From the NCBI GenBank assembly GCA_030669135.1, contig DAOVEE010000014.1:1-18676 (forward strand): a stretch of 18,676 bases of DNA, written 5' to 3'. The notes under the pieces are model-generated. The model was not told the DNA's origin. It searched no databases and saw nothing but the letters and a program-made list of their open reading frames with translations. The translations under genes were made by a program, and so were the position numbers. Below, piece by piece: positions 5,465 to 12,643 of this stretch (the first letter of the stretch is position 1; each line of letters opens with the position of its first letter). The stretch is from Candidatus Bathyarchaeota archaeon (GTDB lineage: Archaea; Thermoproteota; Bathyarchaeia; TCS64).

Positions 5465-6915
5465 ACTTTTCTTTTCCCCTTTAGTTTCTCCCACGCTTCC
5501 TTGGCGATCTCCAGGGGCGGCTCGACCTCGGGAGGTATGGGCGACGAGTACTTGCGCCCCGCCAGCCGCTCGACGTGCTCATCCTTGGCCTTCTTAAGCC
5601 ACTCCGACTTCGTGTACAACTCCAAGGCGCTGGCCGCCAAGGTCTTGGCGGCGAACACGAGCGATTTGTGGCCTATGCTCATGCCGTTCACCGCCGTGAA
5701 CCTCCAGTCGTGGCCTGGGGCGCCGAGGACGTTGCAGGCGGTGCCGAACTCCATGGTGGGGCACTGCCAGCTCACGTCGCTCACATCGGTGCTGCCGTGG
5801 CTGATCTCGCCGTCGTTCCAGGCGTCCAGTATGTCCGTCATGAGGTTCACGTCCACGTACTTCTCCCAGTTGGGTACCTTGTTCTTGCGGAGGCTGTTGA
5901 TCTTGTTCTGCTTGTCGAGGGTTTCGGCGATCTCGGCCGCGAAGCCGAGCTCCTCTTTGTTCCACTCGGGGGCTCCCACCAGCCGCATGTTAGCGGTCAC
6001 CAGCTCGCTGAGGGTCCTGCTGGGTATCTTGTTGTAGATGGCGGCGATGAGGTCGATCTTGAGCTCCGTCTCCGTCATCAAGGCGGCACCTTCGGCGATC
6101 TTATTTATGCGCTTGCAGATGGCGTCCACCTGGTCCCTCTCCGGGGCCCGTATGTAGTACCAGCTGCGGGCGTAGTCGGGCACCACGTTCGGCTGCCCAC
6201 CGCCCTGCTCTATCACGTAGTGGACCCTCGCGTCCTGAATTACGTGCTCCCTTAGAAAGTTGACTCCTATGTTCATCAGCTCTATGGCGTCCAGGGCGCT
6301 GCGTCCCTGCTCTGGGCTGCCCGCGGCGTGGGCGGTCTTTCCGAAGAACTCGTACTTGACGCTGTTCACGGCGTTGCTGGACGAGAGGCCGGCGACATTC
6401 ATGCTGCCTGGGTGGTGGCTCAGGCACGCGTCCACTCCCTTGAAACTGCCTGCGCGCACCATGTAGGCCTTGCCGTCGTAGTTCTCCTCGGCGGGGCTGC
6501 CGAAGCACTTCACCGTGCCGGGGAGCCTCTCCTCCTCCATGACGTACCGGGTGGCGATGGCGGCCATGAAGCCGCTGGTGCCGTGGACGTTGTGGCCGCA
6601 GCCGTGGCCGGGCCCGTCCTCCACAAGCCACTCCTTGTAGGGCACCGCCTTGTTGCTGATCCCCGGCAACGCGTCGTACTCGCCCATGAAACCTATTACA
6701 GGTCTCCCCTTGCCCCAGGAGGCCACGAAGGCGGTAGGCATCCCGGCTACCCCCCGGTCCACCTTGAACCCGTGTCTCTCAAGGGTCTCGGCGTGGAGCT
6801 CCGCGCTCTTGAACTCGACGAGACCCAGCTCCGCGTACTCCCAGACCCTGTCGCTTACCTCGATGAACTCGTCCCTATGCTCATCGATCCACTTCCAAGC
6901 CTTCTCCTTCAACAT
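5461..6915 (-). CDS. M20D family amidohydrolase (AbgB-like), copy 2
   Basis: A 484-residue paralogue of the gene at 2127-3581, similar over its whole length. The same motifs are present: GEYDALPGISNK, GPGHGCGHNVHG (likely metal ligands Cys106 and His108 counted from ATG 6915), SPAEEN (141-146), LSHHPGSM, KTAHAAGSPE and APGHDW near the C-terminus. ATG 6915 gives MLKEKAW, matching the other copy's MVKETAW; an in-frame TTG at 6921 is an alternative start. A weak TATA-like GTTTTAACC (6946-6954) lies upstream. Its TGA overlaps the ATG of the AspA/AstE-like gene, forming a two-gene operon that copy 1 lacks. The gene diverges from the mntP-like gene. The product is probably cytoplasmic, with substrate unknown. 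Confidence 0.93.
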   Translation of the reverse strand: MLKEKAWKWIDEHRDEFIEVSDRVWEYAELGLVEFKSAELHAETLERHGFKVDRGVAGMPTAFVASWGKGRPVIGFMGEYDALPGISNKAVPYKEWLVEDGPGHGCGHNVHGTSGFMAAIATRYVMEEERLPGTVKCFGSPAEENYDGKAYMVRAGSFKGVDACLSHHPGSMNVAGLSSSNAVNSVKYEFFGKTAHAAGSPEQGRSALDAIELMNIGVNFLREHVIQDARVHYVIEQGGGQPNVVPDYARSWYYIRAPERDQVDAICKRINKIAEGAALMTETELKIDLIAAIYNKIPSRTLSELVTANMRLVGAPEWNKEELGFAAEIAETLDKQNKINSLRKNKVPNWEKYVDVNLMTDILDAWNDGEISHGSTDVSDVSWQCPTMEFGTACNVLGAPGHDWRFTAVNGMSIGHKSLVFAAKTLAASALELYTKSEWLKKAKDEHVERLAGRKYSSPIPPEVEPPLEIAKEAWEKLKGKRKV

Positions 6916-6996
6916 GATCAATCAACTGAATTATGTCCCGCGAGGGGTTAAAACTAACGAAAGGCCATGGGTGTACCCTGATTATTTAGCCTGGGT

Positions 6997-7006
6997 TTAT
7001 AATTAA
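6997..7006 (+). promoter_or_regulatory. TATA-like box of the mntP-like gene
   Basis: TTTATAATTA is centred about 45 nt before ATG 7046, predicting a start near 7027 and a leader of about 20 nt. The leader contains a seven-codon ATG frame (7032-7055) that overlaps the gene start. Confidence 0.5.
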
Positions 7007-7045
7007 TGGTAAAACTTAAACCGGGCCGTCGATGTCTTTCGAAGA

Positions 7046-7621
7046 ATGGCTCTAGAGACAGGGATCGACGTCTATTCGCTGCTTCTTCTCTCGGTAGGCC
7101 TAGCCATGGACGCGTTCAGCGTCGCCACCGTCACGGGGTTCGGCCTCGGCAGGATAAAGATCAGAGACGCGACTCGGATGTCCATCAGCTTCGGCGCCGC
7201 CCACACATTGATGCCCATCGCAGGATGGGTCCTCGGCTCCACTGTAGTGAACCTGGTCTCCGATTACGACCACTGGGTGGCGTTCCTCCTCCTTGCCTTC
7301 GTCGGCGGCAGGATGGTAAAGGATGGCCTGGACGGTGACAGCGAGGTGGACCCCAACGAGATACTGGGCGCCGTGAGCCTCTTAATGTTCACCGTGGCCG
7401 TCAGCATCGACGCCCTCGCCGTGGGCCTCAGCTTCCGGCTGGAGGACCTCCCCATACTGGTGCCCAGCCTCTTCATGGGTACGGGGACGCTGTTGTTCAC
7501 CTTCGTGGGGCTTCTGGTCGGCAACAGGACTGGTAAGGCGTTCGGGAAAAAAGCCCAGATAATGGGCGGCCTAGTCCTCATCGGTATAGGGGCCCGGATC
7601 GTGTTCACTCATCTAGTTTAG
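7046..7621 (+). CDS. mntP: MntP-type manganese efflux pump
   Basis: A 191-residue membrane protein of the MntP family, which exports Mn2+ from the cytoplasm. It has two homologous three-helix halves. The first carries the acidic signature LAMDAFSVA (Asp22) and ISFGAAHTLMP; the second carries VSIDALAVGLSF (Asp122), and GGRMVKDG (87-94) lies between them. These Asp residues correspond to the essential acidic residues of bacterial MntP. The length is typical. The start at 7046 follows a TATA-like box by about 45 nt, without a strong ribosome site. The last 9 nt overlap the end of the convergent nitroreductase gene. Metal specificity is assumed from the family. Confidence 0.92.
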   Translation: MALETGIDVYSLLLLSVGLAMDAFSVATVTGFGLGRIKIRDATRMSISFGAAHTLMPIAGWVLGSTVVNLVSDYDHWVAFLLLAFVGGRMVKDGLDGDSEVDPNEILGAVSLLMFTVAVSIDALAVGLSFRLEDLPILVPSLFMGTGTLLFTFVGLLVGNRTGKAFGKKAQIMGGLVLIGIGARIVFTHLV

Positions 7622-8446
7622 GATGGCCTCGTCTAGGCTCATCCTCTCAGATTTGATGGTCTCCTCGCCGGGCCACCCGATGATTATGTGGTTCCTGCTG
7701 GTCATGGTCGGCGACAGGTTGAAGTGTTCGCGTAGCCGCTTCTGCGTCTCCTCGCCGTGGGTCAGCCAGCAGCTGCCGAGGCCCAGGGCGTGGGCCATGA
7801 GGCAGATGTGGTCGGCCGCCGCGCCGGCGTCGAAGTAGAGGTTCTGGGGCACGTACTCGTCGAACCGGAGCGTCTTGTACATGCTCAGCTCCTGGAGCAC
7901 AACGATCATGACGCAGTTCTCGATAGGTATGTCGCTCCTCACCAGCTTCTGCTCCTCCGGGTCCTTCAAGACGAGGAACCTGGTGCAGCCGACGTTGCAG
8001 CCGTGGGGCGCGTAGAGCCCCGCCTTTAGGATGCGCCTGATCATCTCGTCAGGCACAGGCTCCGGCTTGAACTGGCGTATGCTCTTCCTGCCGTAGATGA
8101 GCCGCTCCATAGTCTCCGCCTCACTCTCCGTGAAACTCTCCCAAGGCGTCGGCTCCAGCTTTACTTTCTCCCCGTTCCTCATCCTACGGGCGAGATCGAT
8201 GTAGCGGATGCACCACTGGATGTCGGGTGGGTCGAGGGGCAGACCCTTCTTCTTCCATATGCCGAGCAGGTACTCGGCGACTACGCCGAAGCCCTCAGGC
8301 ATCTTCCGCGTCCCGTTGAGGATGCGGTATATCAAAACCTCCACGGTGTGGTGGGTACGCTCATGGAATATGGCCCTGAGGTCGTCGGGCTTCATCTCCA
8401 TGAGCTGCTCCTCCGTGTAGCCGTGAACAGTTAATGGCTTGGACAA
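7613..8446 (-). CDS. Nitroreductase-family flavoprotein with N-terminal helical extension
   Basis: Counted from TTG 8446 the protein has 277 residues. A helical N-terminal region of about 110 residues (YTEEQLMEMKP, EGFGVVAEYLLGIWK) precedes a nitroreductase domain. RKSIRQFKPEPVPDE (120-134) is the usual FMN-phosphate-binding start, and LYAPHGCNVGC (144-154) occupies the flavin loop usually APS-x-x-N-x-Q. The helix around DAGAAADHICLMAHALGLGSCW and the terminal IIIGWPGEE are typical of the family. NAD(P)H-dependent reduction is expected, with substrate unknown. The start is uncertain: ATG 8401 has a perfect GGAGGAG 6 nt upstream but would drop 15 residues, while TTG 8446 has a TATA-like CCTTTTAGG (8478-8486) upstream. 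It lies 47 nt after the HD-domain gene. Confidence 0.85.
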   Translation of the reverse strand: MSKPLTVHGYTEEQLMEMKPDDLRAIFHERTHHTVEVLIYRILNGTRKMPEGFGVVAEYLLGIWKKKGLPLDPPDIQWCIRYIDLARRMRNGEKVKLEPTPWESFTESEAETMERLIYGRKSIRQFKPEPVPDEMIRRILKAGLYAPHGCNVGCTRFLVLKDPEEQKLVRSDIPIENCVMIVVLQELSMYKTLRFDEYVPQNLYFDAGAAADHICLMAHALGLGSCWLTHGEETQKRLREHFNLSPTMTSRNHIIIGWPGEETIKSERMSLDEAILN

Positions 8447-8493
8447 TACATCACAGGGTAGACGTACCCGTGTACGCCTAAAAGGTGCTTCGC

Positions 8494-8991
8494 CTAGAGG
8501 ACGATGCTCAGTATCACCGCCGCGTTGAACATGTCCCTGTAAGGGTACCCGTCCACAGTTTCCCTGATCCAAGGCTTCTCCGCCGAGACCTTCGTCAACG
8601 CGGCCTCCAGCTCCGCGTCCGTCACCGGCTTCTCGAGGCCGCCCTCCTCCGCTAGGACCGCCAAGGCGTCCGCGAAGACGAGGCTGTGATCCAAGTTGGA
8701 GAAGGGCTTGAACCCGGCCCGGTGGTCGTGGCTCATCACGGCGTAGAGGGCTTCCTCCGGGAGCTTACCCCGAAGCATGTTGGCGGCGACTACGCCGTGC
8801 TTCGACCTATCCTCCACGGTCTGGTCGTAGTCGATGTCGTGGAGGACGCCCACCGTCTCCCATAGCCCCCTGCTGCCGCCGAGGCCGCCGGCGAGCACCG
8901 CCATGATCCTCCCCACGAGGAGCATGTGGTCGCGCCTGCTGCTGTCCTCTATGAGCCTCAGGGCGTCCTTCTTGGAGATCAACGCTACCAT
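8494..8991 (-). CDS. HD-domain phosphohydrolase
   Basis: A 165-residue HD-superfamily protein. Ligand residues are in the expected order: RRDHMLLVGR (His22), VLHDIDYDQ (His51-Asp52, the HD dyad), KHG (His65), SHDHRAG (His88, His90) and FADAL (Asp108). Such proteins hydrolyse phosphomonoesters or phosphodiesters, often of nucleotides. The HDIDYDQ context and size resemble a common archaeal/bacterial HDIG-type family of unknown substrate. ATG 8991 is preferred over upstream in-frame ATG 9039 because it starts just before the conserved domain, and a TATA-like GTTAATGG lies about 25 nt upstream (around 9014). It diverges from the DUF3795 gene. Confidence 0.88.
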   Translation of the reverse strand: MVALISKKDALRLIEDSSRRDHMLLVGRIMAVLAGGLGGSRGLWETVGVLHDIDYDQTVEDRSKHGVVAANMLRGKLPEEALYAVMSHDHRAGFKPFSNLDHSLVFADALAVLAEEGGLEKPVTDAELEAALTKVSAEKPWIRETVDGYPYRDMFNAAVILSIVL

Positions 8992-9045
8992 ATGAATACC
9001 GACCCAACCATTAACGTTTTTTGACGTAAAGCCCCACACGTATCC

Positions 9046-9453
9046 ATGGAGAGCGGCTGGAACCTCTCGGTTTGCGGCTTGAACTGCGCCGTCTGCGATA
9101 TAATGCTCACGGGGAAGGGAGACGAGGAGAAGCTAAGGGAGATCATGGACTGGTTCAAGGAGGAACGCGGCGTAGATGTGGAGCCTGAGACCATCGTCTG
9201 CAAGGGCTGCAGAGGAAGCCTCGAAGCCCACTGGAGCCCAGACTGCGGGATGATGCTCTGCGCCCGGAGTAAGGGATATGACCACTGCTTCCAGTGCCGT
9301 GACTTCGTCTGCGAGAAGCTGGACGCCTTCGCCGGCGACGGGATGGACCACCACAGGAGAGCCGTCGAGAACATGAAAAGGATCAAAGATATGGGGCTCG
9401 AGGCCTGGGTGGAGGAGCAGCGGGAGAAGGGTCCACCCGTCTTCTGTCTCTAG
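9046..9453 (+). CDS. DUF3795 cysteine-rich protein
   Basis: A 135-residue protein of the DUF3795 family, recognised by the N-terminal SVCGLNCAVCDI (CGLxCxxC). Further cysteine pairs follow: CKGCRG (about 49-54), DCG and LCARSKG, then HCFQCRDFVCEKL (about 84-96). These cysteines probably bind zinc or an iron-sulphur cluster; the family's function is unknown. The helical tail (MKRIKDMGLEAWVEEQREKG) is characteristic. ATG 9046 lies 54 nt from the start of the divergent HD gene, so the two share a short promoter region, with only a weak TATA-like tract for this gene. Its stop overlaps that of the convergent MFS gene by 4 nt. Confidence 0.88.
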   Translation: MESGWNLSVCGLNCAVCDIMLTGKGDEEKLREIMDWFKEERGVDVEPETIVCKGCRGSLEAHWSPDCGMMLCARSKGYDHCFQCRDFVCEKLDAFAGDGMDHHRRAVENMKRIKDMGLEAWVEEQREKGPPVFCL

Positions 9454-10652
9454 GGTTTCTCCCTGAAGAACATCCAGTAGAGGACGCCGTTGACGGCCAT
9501 CAGCGCCGCCCCGGTGAAGAAAGGCATCGAGAGGCTGACGGCGTCGAACATGTACCCGGCCAGCGTGGGCGCCGCCGAGCGCACCCCCATCCTGGCGAAG
9601 TTGCTGACACCTATGGCCGTGGCCGTCTCCTCCGGGTCCACCATCCCGGACGCGAAGGTCTGCCTTATGGGCATGGTGAACATGACGATGATCCTGTTGA
9701 TCACGAACACCGCCATGGCGACGGGGTACGCGTTGGATAACGCGAAGGCGGTGGTGAGCACCGCCGCGGCGATGCGTGACCCGATTATGGTGTTGATGTC
9801 GCCGAACCTGCCCACCATGCGCGGGATGAGGAGGTAGCTGAAGATACTTATGAACCTGCTCAGCGAGTATATGGGACCGAGGGCGTCGCTGCCCACCCCG
9901 AACTTGTAGAAGATGTAGAGAGTCATGAGGCTCTCTGCCATGCCCCAGCCGAGGCCGCTGGTGGACCGGACAAGGCTGAACCTGAGTATGACGCCCCAGT
10001 TCCTTATCTTACCGCCTTTTTTGATCTCGCCTCCGTGGCTGGTCCGACGCCGCGGTTCACTTATGGGGAGCAGGAACACGATTGACAGCGCGGAGCCCAC
10101 GGCGCAGGCCCACCAGAGCAGCTGATGAGCCTCCACGACGTTGAAGCCGTAGTCCTGCAGGTACACTGGGAGCCCTCCCAGCGCCGAGCCTATGCTAGCC
10201 GCCAGCCCGTTAGTGATGGCCATGGCGCTGTAGATGCCGGGCCGCTGCGTGGCCCCAACCTTGTCCGTGATGTACCCCGAGACCACGGGCTGGCCGGCTC
10301 CCGCGCCCTCCCCCATGGCGCCCAGCCCCTGACCGAGGGCGAGCATCCAGAAGTCGGTGCTCAAAGCGAATACCACCATCCTCAGGGTGGCGAAAACGGT
10401 GCCAACCAGTAGGAAGGGTTTCCGTCCGTACCTGTCGCAGAGGTAGCCGAAGGATATGTGATGGACGGCGCTGACGAGGGTGGCGAGGCTCAGCAGAAGC
10501 CCGATCTCCACGTTCGTGTAGCCGAGGAGGGCGAAGTAGATGGCCCTCACCACCTGGAGGAACCCCATTACAATCCGGCGGGTGAACATGCTGGAGGTGA
10601 GGAGCCTGATGTCCCTGTCGAACCCGTCTGGCACACGAATTAAACTGGTCAC
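9450..10652 (-). CDS. MFS transporter
   Basis: A 400-residue major facilitator superfamily protein with about 12 hydrophobic segments in two halves. These are separated by a basic cytoplasmic loop at about 198-218 (SEPRRRTSHGGEIKKGGK). The motif between helices 2 and 3 is present: GYLCDRYGRKP (69-79). The glycine-rich GLGAMGEGAGAGQP (109-122) fits helix 4. The substrate cannot be predicted; drug- or sugar-type exporters share these features. The start is GTG at 10652, and its GTG overlaps the TGA of a 44-codon small ORF upstream, suggesting translational coupling. Otherwise the nearest Met would be residue 22. The gene converges with the DUF3795 gene with a 4-nt overlap. Confidence 0.9.
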   Translation of the reverse strand: MTSLIRVPDGFDRDIRLLTSSMFTRRIVMGFLQVVRAIYFALLGYTNVEIGLLLSLATLVSAVHHISFGYLCDRYGRKPFLLVGTVFATLRMVVFALSTDFWMLALGQGLGAMGEGAGAGQPVVSGYITDKVGATQRPGIYSAMAITNGLAASIGSALGGLPVYLQDYGFNVVEAHQLLWWACAVGSALSIVFLLPISEPRRRTSHGGEIKKGGKIRNWGVILRFSLVRSTSGLGWGMAESLMTLYIFYKFGVGSDALGPIYSLSRFISIFSYLLIPRMVGRFGDINTIIGSRIAAAVLTTAFALSNAYPVAMAVFVINRIIVMFTMPIRQTFASGMVDPEETATAIGVSNFARMGVRSAAPTLAGYMFDAVSLSMPFFTGAALMAVNGVLYWMFFREKP

Positions 10653-10783
10653 TGGGGATACCCGAATGTGTCCTCGATGGGCTTCACGGTTATCTTATTT
10701 CCCCCTCTATTGAGGCTCGCAGTGTAGTCGCTGCTTAGGCCCCAAGTCACTAACCAACTTAGCTCTAAACCTAGAAAATACAT
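10649..10783 (-). CDS. Small 44-residue ORF coupled to the MFS gene
   Basis: ATG 10783 opens a 44-codon frame ending in a TGA that overlaps the GTG of the MFS gene (GTGA). The N-terminal third is hydrophobic (MYFLGLELSWLVTW). The rest is polar and ends KPIEDTFGYPQ. A TATA-like tract (minus TTTATATTATT, about 10808-10818) is centred about 30 nt upstream of the ATG, giving a nearly leaderless message. No family is recognised. It could be a small membrane-associated partner of the transporter, or a leader frame whose translation delivers ribosomes to the GTG start. The overlap and the promoter distance are seen; function is inference. The rest of the 10653-10971 gap (10819-10971) shows nothing I can support. 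Confidence 0.5.
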   Translation of the reverse strand: MYFLGLELSWLVTWGLSSDYTASLNRGGNKITVKPIEDTFGYPQ

Positions 10784-10807
10784 CCATGGAATCCATAATG
10801 GCTAGCT

Positions 10808-10818
10808 AATAATATAAA
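10808..10818 (-). promoter_or_regulatory. TATA-like box of the small ORF-MFS unit
   Basis: The minus strand reads CTTTATATTATTAG, the strongest TATA-like tract in this gap. It lies about 30 nt before ATG 10783. A second weaker candidate (GGAAATAAGATAACC, about 10688-10702) could serve the MFS gene alone. Confidence 0.5.
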
Positions 10819-10971
10819 GAGTTTTCAAAGGGGAAACCACGACGATTCAACCGGATATGCTCTATCTCCTGTGACCGTTGAGCTCGTGCAGGGAAGTCTG
10901 AGGTCGAAGGCAGGGAAAATGATAAACAAGATGGCTAAACGTATCCGGTGCCGTGATCCTTGTTCATCATA

Positions 10972-12141
10972 TTAAACTGTGAGGTTTAGCAGGCCCAGCA
11001 GGACCAGGGTTACCCCTATCAGGAGGTTCACCCACCTACGATTCTCCATGGACCAGAGCTTGAGGTCCATCGTGGTTCGCATCAAGCCGTGAACCACAAC
11101 GGTGGTTATAACGAATGGTGCGACGATGATCAGGTTGTACAGTGCTATCAATGCGATGCCTGTGATCATGTGGCCCCGTTCCGAGAGCAGGTTCAAAACG
11201 ATGAAGTAGGGCGCAGACGAGCAGGGCAGCAACAGTATGCCTGTGGCCAGACCCGCCCAGTAGCCGCTCCTGGGGTTCGACGCGCCCTCTATCTGGGCCG
11301 AGACCCTGCCTGCGAGGGCGTCTGGAAGATACTTCACGTCTATACCCAAGGCGTCAAGTATCCTGAGACCCCCGAAGACGATGGCGACAGCCGAAACCAG
11401 GTACTTAATCCCAGATACCCTTGGGAGTACGCTATACAGTCCTATGCCCAGGAGGAAGTAAGAGGTGAAGAGGCCTAAAGAGAAGGCCAGCCCCACCCTC
11501 AGGGCAGCCTTTCTCCCAACGTCGTAGAACACGAGGGAGAGTAGGATCACAAAGACGTTGAAGCAGCATGGGTTAATGGCGTCGACAGCCGCAGCGGCGG
11601 CGACCATGGGCAGCAGCTCGAGGAAACCAGTCTCGTCTTCGACAGCGCTGACGTATGGTTCCGTGAAGAGCTGAGAAAGCGTCTTCCTCTTTTCGGCGTC
11701 ATGGACGACTGTCTTGACCTCCATCGTGCCCTTCGAAACAGCTATGTACACGGGGATGCCGTTCCACTCCTTCTCGTACACCCTACGCCAATCCTCGGCG
11801 GAGAGATCGCCGCTGGCAATGGCCGTAAGGTTTCCATCCCGGAACACCGCCGCTAAAGGTATGTAGAGGGTTTCTCCCAGCGCTTCTGTGATCCTCTGAA
11901 AACGATTCGTGTTGACCTTCTCGGCGACGTCGTAGAAGACCAGCTCCCCGGCGGGCATGCTGTCTTCGAGTGTCTTCACTCTCTCGCTGACCCCGGAGCA
12001 GGTGGGGCATGTCACCACGTATAGTACTAGATCGCCCCGTTGAGCGTAGCCATGTTGGGGGGATAAGAGCACTAAGCATGCGAGCAGGACCACCGCTTTG
12101 CTCCAGCGCTTATACCCGAATATAGTATCGAAACCCGCCAT
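10972..12141 (-). CDS. Exported thioredoxin-like domain fused to a CcdA/DsbD-type membrane electron carrier
   Basis: A 389-residue protein. A signal anchor (basic YKRWSK then hydrophobic 16-27, SPQHGYAQ) precedes an extracytoplasmic thioredoxin-like domain with a CPTC redox motif (45-48), at about 37-150. From about 175 a CcdA/DsbD-like transmembrane domain of six or so helices begins. It has one redox Cys in VDAINPCCFNV (Cys192/193) and the partner in LLLPCSSAPY (Cys307), the two positions that exchange electrons across the membrane in this family. The expected role is to carry reductant from cytoplasmic thioredoxin to the outside and deliver it through its own fused domain. ATG 12141 is preceded by AGGA. 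The gene lies 52 nt after the PUA gene and may have its own promoter (GTTTTATTG, around 12177). Confidence 0.85.
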   Translation of the reverse strand: MAGFDTIFGYKRWSKAVVLLACLVLLSPQHGYAQRGDLVLYVVTCPTCSGVSERVKTLEDSMPAGELVFYDVAEKVNTNRFQRITEALGETLYIPLAAVFRDGNLTAIASGDLSAEDWRRVYEKEWNGIPVYIAVSKGTMEVKTVVHDAEKRKTLSQLFTEPYVSAVEDETGFLELLPMVAAAAAVDAINPCCFNVFVILLSLVFYDVGRKAALRVGLAFSLGLFTSYFLLGIGLYSVLPRVSGIKYLVSAVAIVFGGLRILDALGIDVKYLPDALAGRVSAQIEGASNPRSGYWAGLATGILLLPCSSAPYFIVLNLLSERGHMITGIALIALYNLIIVAPFVITTVVVHGLMRTTMDLKLWSMENRRWVNLLIGVTLVLLGLLNLTV

Positions 12142-12193
12142 AGATTCCTATCACCTATAAAATTTAATGCCTCAATAAAACACGTGGGATGGG

Positions 12194-12643
12194 CTAGTCT
12201 GAGCCCTCCCTCCTTAGAAAATCTCCTAAATCGAATAGGTTCCGGATGACTCGGATGCCTGCCGAGGTCTCGTAGCGCCCATAGCCTATGCATCGTCCAT
12301 CGAACATCACGAGGTAGTGTCTCCCCAGCTCTATGACACCCTCGACGCGTCTGATGTTTTCCTCGAAGACGTCCCTGCCGCATACAAAGAGCCACGCGGC
12401 GTCTCTGCCGAGGTGAACCTTCCTCGTGTCCTCCTCAGCCGCCAGCACCTGTAGAAGCGGGCTGCCCGGCTCGAAGAGACGCCTGTTCCGGCCCAGGTAC
12501 GTCCCGGCGTACACCAGGCCCCTCCTGCTGAACTGCTGCCGCTCCAGCTCTTGGTTCAGGGTGAACCTCTTGCTGTCTATGCTGAGCACCTCCGGATCCA
12601 TTCTGGACCCAACCTGCTCCAGGAACCTCTTTAGCAGCCTCAC
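12194..12643 (-). CDS. PUA-like RNA-binding protein, partner of the NSUN methyltransferase
   Basis: 149 residues from GTG 12643, whose GTGA overlaps the TGA of the methyltransferase gene. It resembles the C-terminal RNA-binding region found attached to some RsmF/NSUN methyltransferases (Methyltranf_PUA type). A linker region (RFTLNQELERQQFSRRGLVY) is followed by a PUA-like barrel (VHLGRDAAWLFVCGRDV, then LGRHYLVMFDGRCIGYGRY). The in-frame ATG at 12709 lies inside the methyltransferase gene and would add residues from its other frame, so the overlapping GTG is preferred. It probably helps the methylase bind RNA, as a separate subunit rather than a fused domain. This inference rests on domain resemblance and coupling. 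Confidence 0.75.
   Translation of the reverse strand: MRLLKRFLEQVGSRMDPEVLSIDSKRFTLNQELERQQFSRRGLVYAGTYLGRNRRLFEPGSPLLQVLAAEEDTRKVHLGRDAAWLFVCGRDVFEENIRRVEGVIELGRHYLVMFDGRCIGYGRYETSAGIRVIRNLFDLGDFLRREGSD

Noticed and set aside
6911..6926. Shared TTGATTGATCA-like string at the starts of amidohydrolase 2 and of the antiporter (around 18252).
   Set aside because: Only about 10 bases long, located at coding starts, and found at just two sites; chance is sufficient.
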